From assembly GCA_021812185.1 (NCBI GenBank), contig JAKAON010000003.1, positions 1 through 45,312 on the forward strand: a DNA stretch of 45,312 nt, written 5' to 3'. Of the stretch, positions 8,029-14,712 are shown one piece after another (positions within the stretch are counted from its first letter, which is position 1; each line of letters opens with the position of its first letter). The notes under the pieces were generated by a model. It had not been told where the DNA came from. It made no database searches and saw nothing but the letters and a program-made list of their open reading frames with translations. This stretch comes from Microcaldota archaeon. Lineage in GTDB: Archaea > Micrarchaeota > Micrarchaeia > Micrarchaeales > CABMGC01. The position numbers and the translations under genes are program-made.

Positions 8029-8541
8029 ATGATGTTCATGGCGATAAAGTACTGGGAATTTGAAGATGCCCCTATGAAAGAGAAGCTTAAGAGCCCGAAC
8101 GTTAGGGAGTTGGCAAAGATATATTTTGAGAATGAAACAAAGGCATACAGGTTCTCTAGAGCGCTAATTGAAGTAAAAAATATGGGAAACCTTCGTCTGA
8201 GGGATTGCAGCAAAGACCTTCCAATAGCCACATGGAAGAGGTATCTGGATTTCGGAGTGAGCGTAGGGATACTAAAACATGAAAATAATGAATATTCATT
8301 CACAGACAGGTATTCAAAGCCTTTGAAGAATATGTCAGTTTATATAAAAACATGGATCGAAGTCAAGGGCAAGGATGACGTTGATGTGCTTTTTGCCACG
8401 GCTAGGACCAAGAAACAGCAGAAGAGAGGGGGTAAAAAAGGATCTGCGCTTCAAACAGATATCGAATATAAGATAGTGCCTTCAAAGGACGAAAGTACAG
8501 ATGCGAATGGAACAGATACGGACAACGTACTTGCTTCTTAG
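8029..8541 (+). CDS. Uncharacterised protein with a probable winged-helix domain
   Basis: I do not recognise this 170-residue protein. Residues 15-100 are helical with a strand pair after LKHENNEYSFTD, resembling a winged helix (LPIATWKRYLDFGVSVGILKH as recognition helix region). There follow a basic patch (KKQQKRGGKK, about 128-137) and an acidic low-complexity tail rich in D, T and N. Upstream is a TATA-like GATAAATAA near 7989-7997, about 35 bases before the ATG. A second ATG at 8038 gives MAIKYWEF and may be the real start. It converges on cysS with a 4-base overlap. A nucleic-acid-binding role is only an inference from the basic patch. Confidence 0.68.
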   Translation: MMFMAIKYWEFEDAPMKEKLKSPNVRELAKIYFENETKAYRFSRALIEVKNMGNLRLRDCSKDLPIATWKRYLDFGVSVGILKHENNEYSFTDRYSKPLKNMSVYIKTWIEVKGKDDVDVLFATARTKKQQKRGGKKGSALQTDIEYKIVPSKDESTDANGTDTDNVLAS

Positions 8542-9896
8542 CTTTCTGATTTGCGCACGCGCGGGCCTTGTGGGGAATCTTCCACTGTAAATCCTAATGA
8601 TTTTATCTTGGCTCTTAATTTATCTGCGCCTTCCCAATCATTTGTGCGCCTTGCTCCTTCTCTTTTATCAACTAGTTGTTTTATTTCAACTGGGATATCT
8701 GAAGCTTCATGCTCCAAAACATCGAATATGGAATTGAACTCGAGAAGGAAATTTCTTGAATGCATACCTGGACCCCCATTTGCATTTTGTTCCCTTATGT
8801 GATCGAAGAGTGCGGCAAGGGCATTTGGCGTATTGAAATCGTCATCTATAGATAAGAAAAACTGTTTGCGTAATTTTTCAACTGCGATCTTTTCATTTGG
8901 ATCGTCGCGGGTTTTGCTTGAATTATAAAAGAATTCATTTATACGTTTTAGGGAGTTGGAAGCCTGTTCCAGCGAGTTATCTGAATAGTCGATAGATGAA
9001 CGGTAGTGGGAGCTGAGGAAGAAGTACCTCAAAACTTTGTAATCATAAACAGCAAGCGCTTCCTGTATTGTCTTGAAGTTGCCTTTACTCTTCGACATTT
9101 TCTCAGAGTTTATATTGAGAAAGCCGGAGTGCATCCAATATTTGACAAAAGGTGTTTTGCCGGAAGCCGCTTCCATTTGGGCTATTTCGGCTTCGTGGTG
9201 TGGAAAGATGAGGTCAAATCCACCAGCGTGTATATCATATTGCTGACCGAACTCAGACTCTGTTATTGCAGTATCTTCTATGTGCCATCCAGGCCTGCCA
9301 GGGCCTAATTCAGTATCCCAAAATGGCTCTTTGTCTTTCTTGAATTTCCAAAGGCAGAAATCATTCCAGCCCTTCTTTTCTGATGATTCGTCTATTCGGG
9401 ATATTGCATCCTCCTTCTTGATTTCCACCCTTCCGGAGAGCTTGCCATAATCCTTGAATTTTGATACTTCGAAGTATATTCCATCGCTTATCTTGTATGC
9501 GAATCCCTTTTCTATAAGCGTTTTTATCTGTTTCACTATTTGGGGTATGTAGTCGGTTGCCCTTGCATATTTAGTTACGGAGTTGATATGGAGGGATGCC
9601 ATGCTTTCTAAGTATACCTTCTCGAATTTCTGTGAAAGCTCGCGCCATTCTACATTGCCCTGCTCTGCGCGCCTGATTATTTTGTCGTCTATGTCTGTAA
9701 TATTCTGCAGGTAGTATACTTCGTAACCTAGATGGCGCAAATAGCGTACGATAAGATCAAATTGAGTATATGTTTTTGCGTGCCCAAGATGGGGCGAATC
9801 GTATACAGTTATGCCGCATGCAAAGAAGTTTACTTTATTTCCAGATATTGGTCTAAACTCTTCCTTTTTCCTTGATATTGTATTGTATATTTGCAC
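8538..9896 (-). CDS. cysS: Cysteinyl-tRNA synthetase
   Basis: This 452-residue class I synthetase charges tRNA-Cys. It shows HIGH as HLGH (36-39) after the zinc cysteine C27 in FFACGITVYDSPHLGHA, the KMSKSKGN signature (266-273) and the FPHHEAE zinc-site region (231-237). In the usual GWHIECSAM motif the Cys zinc ligand is replaced here: the segment reads GWHIEDTAI (about 203-211). Some archaeal-type enzymes vary at this site, so activity is not excluded. Its ATG at 9896 sits 15 bases from the stop of the anchored protein upstream on the same strand, so the two may be co-transcribed. Confidence 0.96.
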   Translation of the reverse strand: MQIYNTISRKKEEFRPISGNKVNFFACGITVYDSPHLGHAKTYTQFDLIVRYLRHLGYEVYYLQNITDIDDKIIRRAEQGNVEWRELSQKFEKVYLESMASLHINSVTKYARATDYIPQIVKQIKTLIEKGFAYKISDGIYFEVSKFKDYGKLSGRVEIKKEDAISRIDESSEKKGWNDFCLWKFKKDKEPFWDTELGPGRPGWHIEDTAITESEFGQQYDIHAGGFDLIFPHHEAEIAQMEAASGKTPFVKYWMHSGFLNINSEKMSKSKGNFKTIQEALAVYDYKVLRYFFLSSHYRSSIDYSDNSLEQASNSLKRINEFFYNSSKTRDDPNEKIAVEKLRKQFFLSIDDDFNTPNALAALFDHIREQNANGGPGMHSRNFLLEFNSIFDVLEHEASDIPVEIKQLVDKREGARRTNDWEGADKLRAKIKSLGFTVEDSPQGPRVRKSES

Positions 9897-9911
9897 GCGA
9901 CCACGTTTGCG

Positions 9912-10685
9912 CTACTGATTGAGGGTAGCATTTACCACTACCCCTTGAGTCGTAGAAGGTGTGCTGCCTTGGTAAAAGTTGCTCACTGCTATATACTGCA
10001 GTCTGTTCTGCAGCGACCCTAGTACACCTGAAACGACTCTAACACTTATGTTTTGGCAAAGGTAAGATGCTATAGGGATGCTTACATTTTCGAAAATACT
10101 GGATTGGTTTTGATTTGAGTTAATATACGTATTGAATTGGTAAGAGGCGTATACGGTGTTTTTGTGAATTATTTCTACATACAATTGCTGGTTTTGTGGA
10201 GATATTATTTTGAAGTTTAGGTATGGTTCCACAGCTTGGAAGGAATCGGATGTTAGATTTCCAGGATACTTTGAGAAACCTGGTTCGTACGTGGTTGCAA
10301 AGTAACCTCCTTGCGCTCCAGTCCATGGGGATCCGTAATAGGAATTGTTTTGGTTGAGCTGAGATACATTAGCAGGCACCGAGCCGAACCCGAGGCCGGT
10401 CACATTCCACCCAAAATAGGTGCCTGTGCCAAAATTCCCATTGGTTATAGCAGCATAAGGTTGCCCAGAAAGGCAGCTTGTTGTTAATATGGATGTTGTG
10501 GAGCTCTTTGAAGTCACAGATGACGTTGCATTCGAACTTGCAGAATTTGATGGTATGGTGGTTGCTTTGGACGTCGTGGTTAGTGAGAATATAGGAGTTG
10601 GCGATTGTATTAGGTATATTAGCAGTACAACTGCGATTATAGCCATCGCAAACATCAGGATTAGTTTTATTTGATTTCCGGCCAT
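9912..10685 (-). CDS. N-terminally anchored extracellular protein, probable beta-sandwich
   Basis: The 257-residue protein begins with one transmembrane helix (about residues 8-26, LILMFAMAIIAVVLLIYLI). A Ser/Thr/Ala-rich linker (30-70) follows, probably glycosylated and extracellular. The C-terminal 185 residues start with a NGNFGTGTYFGW motif, typical of the first strand of carbohydrate-binding-like jelly-roll domains, and contain two Cys and several N-glycosylation sequons. It may be a surface or sugar-binding protein. ATG at 10685 is the only start that includes the membrane anchor. It lies directly upstream of cysS on the same strand. The binding target is unknown. Confidence 0.78.
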   Translation of the reverse strand: MAGNQIKLILMFAMAIIAVVLLIYLIQSPTPIFSLTTTSKATTIPSNSASSNATSSVTSKSSTTSILTTSCLSGQPYAAITNGNFGTGTYFGWNVTGLGFGSVPANVSQLNQNNSYYGSPWTGAQGGYFATTYEPGFSKYPGNLTSDSFQAVEPYLNFKIISPQNQQLYVEIIHKNTVYASYQFNTYINSNQNQSSIFENVSIPIASYLCQNISVRVVSGVLGSLQNRLQYIAVSNFYQGSTPSTTQGVVVNATLNQ

Positions 10686-10763
10686 GCAAAACTCTCTTTA
10701 TTTCATACGCTTTTAAAATACGCTAGATAATTAAATGAGCCATCATGAATATAAATATTTAGA

Positions 10764-10770
10764 TTTATAT
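10764..10770 (+). promoter_or_regulatory. TATA box for the eL41 gene
   Basis: TTTATAT lies about 40 bases before the TTG start. It would place transcription initiation near 10792 and leave a short leader carrying GGTG (10800-10803) five bases before the TTG. Confidence 0.4.
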
Positions 10771-10808
10771 CAGTCTAGTCAATAAGTATTTGTCAATTTG
10801 GTGTTTCA

Positions 10809-10922
10809 TTGGGAAGCATACCTAGAAAATGGAAGAAAAAAGGCCGCATGCGCTGGAAATGGGTAAAGAAGAAAAGGAAGAGGATAAAGAGAGCCCAGAA
10901 GAGAAGAGTAGGAGAGCTCTAA
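10809..10922 (+). CDS. rpl41e: Large-subunit ribosomal protein eL41
   Basis: This tiny gene is too short for ordinary gene callers. From TTG at 10809 it encodes 37 residues, [19 protein letters not shown] followed by a Lys/Arg-rich helix. An internal ATG at 10848 gives a 24-residue form, [20 protein letters not shown] plus VGEL. The MRWKW-x-KK(K/R)xRRxKR pattern is the hallmark of eL41, the smallest ribosomal protein, a single basic helix at the subunit interface. GGTG five bases before the TTG favours the longer form, whose N-terminal extension is unusual. The last four bases overlap the convergent bud32 stop. I am fairly sure of the family and less sure of the start. Confidence 0.7.
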   Translation: MGSIPRKWKKKGRMRWKWVKKKRKRIKRAQKRRVGEL

Positions 10923-11509
10923 CTAGTTGTTAGAGTCCTTATTTTGTATCTTCCTCTCTTTTCTATTTCTTTTAGTTTCAAGAGAGTTAGCCTAGCTTTT
11001 GCCTCTGATGCATAGCCTGAGAGGAATTTGCTAAATTGGGCACTTGATATAGCTCGCTTCATGAGCAATAGGTCCATAGCCTTCTCTTCCAAGCTTATAG
11101 TTACCTCTGAAAGGCCAAAGTCTATAGCAAAGACGTCATTCCCGCACAGCATTATGTTGGCAGGAGTAAAATCGCCATGTACGATGTTGATATTGTGCAA
11201 TTTTGCTAACAACGAACCGGATTTTGATAGAGTGCGCGCTGTTATTTTGGCGTCTTTCATCAATTTGCCGTTTATCATTTCCATGCATATTGTGAACTTG
11301 CTTACTGCAACCAGTTTCGGGACCATTATTCCCGCAGCAGTTGCCTTGACCATTATTTTGGCCTCTCTTTTTGTTCTAGATTTCCTTATTTTCTGGTCCA
11401 GATTCTGTATTCTATAACTTTTAGGCTCTCTTACCTTGAATAGAAGCTTTTTACCTAGAATTTGGTGTGAATATATTTTTGCTTCTGCTCCTTCGCTAAA
11501 TAGTTGCAT
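10919..11509 (-). CDS. bud32: KEOPS complex kinase/ATPase Bud32
   Basis: This is a 196-residue minimal RIO/piD261-type kinase: N-lobe [13 protein letters not shown], Lys in [12 protein letters not shown], catalytic loop [10 protein letters not shown] and metal motif DFGLS. It lacks the extended C-lobe of normal kinases, as Bud32 does. With Kae1 it forms the core of KEOPS, which makes the t6A base at position 37 of ANN-reading tRNAs. The ATG at 11509 is chosen because the GAEAKIY start aligns with the family and GTGAT lies three bases before it. A TTG at 11521 overlapping the kae1 stop is the alternative. Tight coupling to kae1 is the usual archaeal arrangement, here unfused. Confidence 0.93.
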   Translation of the reverse strand: MQLFSEGAEAKIYSHQILGKKLLFKVREPKSYRIQNLDQKIRKSRTKREAKIMVKATAAGIMVPKLVAVSKFTICMEMINGKLMKDAKITARTLSKSGSLLAKLHNINIVHGDFTPANIMLCGNDVFAIDFGLSEVTISLEEKAMDLLLMKRAISSAQFSKFLSGYASEAKARLTLLKLKEIEKRGRYKIRTLTTS

Positions 11510-11517
11510 TTTATCAC

Positions 11518-12492
11518 TCAATATACTACAGCCAAATCTGTCCTAAACTTCTGATCGATTGTGCATTTTGATAATTTCGTGTCGTGACCTTTAGAAAGCT
11601 CTCGTTCACCGACAAATGCGATCATTGCGCCGTTGTCGGCATTGTACTGATCAGGCGCGTATCCGAATTTTGCCTTATGCTCTTTTGCTACGCTTCCAAG
11701 CATATCTTTCAGCATGGAACTCTGTGCTACCCCGCCGCATACGCACAGTTCGCTGCTGTTTGTCATAAGCAACGCCCGTTCAGTAGCTTCGCATATCATG
11801 GAAAAGGCATTCTCTTGTATGGAAAAGCATAAGTCTTGTATTTTTTCTTTTCCTATGAGCGAAGTAGCCTTAGTAAGGAGGCCTGTGAATGCAAAATCCA
11901 TGCCTTTGACAGTGTATGGAAGCTCTATGTACTTCCCTTCATTTGCGATTTTCGCTACTGTAGACCCCCATGCGGGATTGAGCTTTGCCGATCTTGCAAA
12001 GTTATCGAGCATGTTTCCCACTCCTATGTCAAACGTTTCGCCTAAAACGTAATATTTATTGGTTTTATTTTTTCTCATCTTTAATATCTGTGAATTTCCC
12101 CCGCTTACATACAGTACCAACGGATCTTTTTGTTTTGCAAAATGCTTTGCTATCTCTATATGGGCTATTGAATGGTTTACTGTAGTTATCTTAAGACCTA
12201 ATTCTTTTGCAATTGTCTTTGCCGCAAGTTGTCCAACCTGGAGGCATGGGCCTATCCCAGGACCTTTTGTATAGCATACACCTTCCAATTCGTCAATAGA
12301 GATATTTGCAGATAAAAGAGCTTTGGAGATAACTTCATTTACGTGATCCATATGATAATTTGCAACATCCCCTGGTATCATCCCTTTCGTGGTTATGTTG
12401 TACATTGATTTTTCGTTTGCAAGTATAACTCCGTTGTCCACTATACCTACACCGAACGTGTGCGCACTGCTCTCTATCCCGATTACTATCAT
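11518..12492 (-). CDS. kae1: KEOPS tRNA threonylcarbamoyltransferase Kae1 (TsaD family)
   Basis: The 324-residue ASKHA-fold protein begins MIVIGIESSAHTFGVGI and carries the metal-binding H107/H111 pair in NHSIAHIEI. It also has the nucleotide loop YVSGGNSQI and a C-terminal CGGVAQSSML plus YNADNGAMIA. It transfers threonylcarbamoyl to A37 of tRNA within KEOPS. The ATG at 12492 gives the family N-terminus; a longer frame to 12561 adds 23 unrelated hydrophobic residues and is rejected. It is the first gene of the kae1-bud32 pair. Its promoter region, with a TATA-like stretch around 12530-12540, is shared with the divergent winged-helix gene. Confidence 0.96.
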   Translation of the reverse strand: MIVIGIESSAHTFGVGIVDNGVILANEKSMYNITTKGMIPGDVANYHMDHVNEVISKALLSANISIDELEGVCYTKGPGIGPCLQVGQLAAKTIAKELGLKITTVNHSIAHIEIAKHFAKQKDPLVLYVSGGNSQILKMRKNKTNKYYVLGETFDIGVGNMLDNFARSAKLNPAWGSTVAKIANEGKYIELPYTVKGMDFAFTGLLTKATSLIGKEKIQDLCFSIQENAFSMICEATERALLMTNSSELCVCGGVAQSSMLKDMLGSVAKEHKAKFGYAPDQYNADNGAMIAFVGERELSKGHDTKLSKCTIDQKFRTDLAVVY

Positions 12493-12562
12493 GCTTGATG
12501 CCTTTAATAGATAACAGATTGTGATTTCACATATAAAAATAGTTCTGAATAACACCAACAAA

Positions 12563-13060
12563 ATGTCTATTAATTTGCAGGTATATTTTTATGTGATGGA
12601 GCTAAACGAATCTTCACTTATAGAAAGGGAGATAACAATACGTAATCTGAGGCTTACTAAGGAGGTATTAGAAACAAAAAGATCCATTGTTAGATGGCTT
12701 GCACTGTCCCTTGGAATAATAAATCCCGGGGAATCGAGGCTTAGTGCCGTTGCCATATTAGATGCGCTTATATATTTCCAATTCATAAAAAAATCAGATC
12801 CAAACATTGATGAACTAACTCAATATATAAACAAGAATTGGGAGGAAATAAACGAGAAGACGCTTAGATATCATTTGTTGCGAATGAAAAAGATGGGATA
12901 TGTTGAGAATAGCAAGGGTGTTTTTTCCTTAAAACCTCCGTCTATTGGAGATAAATATGATTATGAAGCTTGGTCAAAGGCTTTATTTGAAGAGGATTAT
13001 AAACAAGTATCCCGAAAGGTTGGCGAGGCTTTAAAGGAATTGAAGAATAGAACACAGTGA
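12563..13060 (+). CDS. Probable winged-helix DNA-binding protein
   Basis: No named family is recognised. The protein has a long N-terminal helix (IEREITIRNLRLTKEVLETK), a central helical domain with LGIINPGESRLSAVAILDAL, and a C-terminal winged-helix-like part (NEKTLRYHLLRMKKMGYVE then a short wing). The NEKTLRYHLLRM segment resembles an HTH recognition helix. TATAAAAAT at 12532-12540 lies about 25 bases before the ATG at 12563, which suits a leaderless start. ATG at 12596 (MELNESSLIERE) is the alternative. It precedes a membrane-anchored protein by four bases, so they form an operon and may be a regulator with its target. That link is inference. Confidence 0.68.
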   Translation: MSINLQVYFYVMELNESSLIEREITIRNLRLTKEVLETKRSIVRWLALSLGIINPGESRLSAVAILDALIYFQFIKKSDPNIDELTQYINKNWEEINEKTLRYHLLRMKKMGYVENSKGVFSLKPPSIGDKYDYEAWSKALFEEDYKQVSRKVGEALKELKNRTQ

Positions 13061-13064
13061 TCGA

Positions 13065-14708
13065 ATGGAAAAAGTTGATTATCTAATAGGTTTAATTGCA
13101 ATAATAGTCATAGCTGCAGGAATATATTTCGGAGTGTTTTATTCATCCCCGATGAGCGTGCAGGTTCGATTCCTCAATGGCACAAACATCAGTCGCAGCG
13201 TATATCCTTACCAAAATGTTGCTTTGCCTATAGCAATTACCAATACGGGAAGCGGGAGCATAACCAGCATGAATGTTGAGATAGATGTAAACGGACAGTT
13301 ATCTAGCTATTATAAAGTTACATTGCCCCAATCCAAAGAAGCTGTTTTGAACTACAACTTTACACCGACATACCCAGGGTATTATAATATCACTGCCACT
13401 GTGGATCCAGGACATCTTTACAATATAGTCAATAGGCAGAATGCACAAAAGACGTTTGATGTTTATGTTGCAGTTCCGGGAAAGGACCAACCTTACACCA
13501 TTTTGCCTAAAGGCAACTATACTGCAAGAGGAGCAATATATGCAACTGCGATAGGTATGGATTTTGCTGGATATTTGATGAACAATTATAGCATAAGCTT
13601 GGATAAATCAAACCAGTTTACTGGTTTTGATAAAATATTCATACCACTTTTCAACGTAGCTAATAATTACATAAAATCCGTCTCGGTAGAATACGCAAAC
13701 TATTCAAACGGATCTTATGCATATTCTGTGTGGTTCAACAGCTACTTGTCAGATAACATAATAAATACCGCATTACAAGGATACCAGGCAGGCCATAAGA
13801 ACTCAGTTAAGATTAGTTATGAAATGATGGATGGATCCAATGTAACAGTGGCCGATTTTGGCAACGAATCCACATTGTGCAGTTGGTATGCGGATGGGTG
13901 GATGAAGAACCTGATGTACCACGGAAAATTGGGATGCTATGGAGTGCTTCTTAATGAGACACCTAACGGAACATCAGCGATAAACCAGTACCATCTAAGC
14001 AATAAAGTGCTGGAGAAGGCTAACCTTACGGAAATTGCTAACTTCACTTACCAAAGCGGAAATGAATTCAGCTATGGCCAGATTTTATACGATGGGAGGG
14101 AAGTGGTGCTGCCCATCCTGTCAAACAAACCAGGAAGCGAAGTTTGCTACGGACTTATAAATTACATAAATAATACAGATTACTGCAGTTATTACGTGCC
14201 TGGAAAACAGTCGATATACAGTAATACTTCAATAATTAACACTTATCTCAACACTAAGCAGTATAACATAAGCCTCTTTGCTGTTGTGAATAGTTCGCAG
14301 GTCCTTAGCTCTCTTCCGACAAGCTTTGGAATCTTGGACGGATATAATATGTCGAATAAATCAGTAAATTTTGTTTCTGGACTTACAAACACGTGCAAAT
14401 TAGGGAATGGTATTTCATGTGATAATGTAACATTTGCAAATAGTGTCATAGGTTTTGACTTGCTTTCAAACAAAACAATGAATTTGAACGGCATATCATG
14501 CTTCCAAAATCCTCCGGGAAAGATTACGCCTTTGAACCTTACAGTGTACAAGAACACATCTGTTCACGTAAATGCGGAATGCTACAATGGTATTTCGCCG
14601 ATTGGGGGAGTTCCCCTTAATCTTGGGTTGGGATTGAATTTGAATTATACGGTAGCAAACCAAATAAGTTCGATAAAAGGCACAGCATACATAGTTGGCC
14701 TAAGTTAG
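13065..14708 (+). CDS. Membrane-anchored extracellular protein with CARDB-like domain
   Basis: This 547-residue protein has one N-terminal membrane helix (about residues 7-27, LIGLIAIIVIAAGIYFGVFY). A domain resembling CARDB-type Ig-like adhesion modules follows (about 30-130: LPIAITNTGSGSITSMNVEIDVNG, ending TATVDPGHLYN with later KTFDVYV). The rest is a large extracellular region rich in Asn-X-Ser/Thr sequons, Tyr and paired Cys (CSWYADGW, LGCYG, VCYGLINY, CSYYVPGK), suggesting disulphides. There is no C-terminal anchor. ATG at 13065 includes the helix. It is co-transcribed with the winged-helix gene and lies four bases before the helicase gene. It is probably a cell-surface protein of unknown ligand. 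Confidence 0.78.
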   Translation: MEKVDYLIGLIAIIVIAAGIYFGVFYSSPMSVQVRFLNGTNISRSVYPYQNVALPIAITNTGSGSITSMNVEIDVNGQLSSYYKVTLPQSKEAVLNYNFTPTYPGYYNITATVDPGHLYNIVNRQNAQKTFDVYVAVPGKDQPYTILPKGNYTARGAIYATAIGMDFAGYLMNNYSISLDKSNQFTGFDKIFIPLFNVANNYIKSVSVEYANYSNGSYAYSVWFNSYLSDNIINTALQGYQAGHKNSVKISYEMMDGSNVTVADFGNESTLCSWYADGWMKNLMYHGKLGCYGVLLNETPNGTSAINQYHLSNKVLEKANLTEIANFTYQSGNEFSYGQILYDGREVVLPILSNKPGSEVCYGLINYINNTDYCSYYVPGKQSIYSNTSIINTYLNTKQYNISLFAVVNSSQVLSSLPTSFGILDGYNMSNKSVNFVSGLTNTCKLGNGISCDNVTFANSVIGFDLLSNKTMNLNGISCFQNPPGKITPLNLTVYKNTSVHVNAECYNGISPIGGVPLNLGLGLNLNYTVANQISSIKGTAYIVGLS

Positions 14709-14712
14709 CCAA

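Noticed and set aside
12493-12561. Longer kae1 start giving 23 extra hydrophobic residues.
   Set aside because: Kae1 proteins begin directly at the MIVIGIESS strand, and the extension covers the promoter region.
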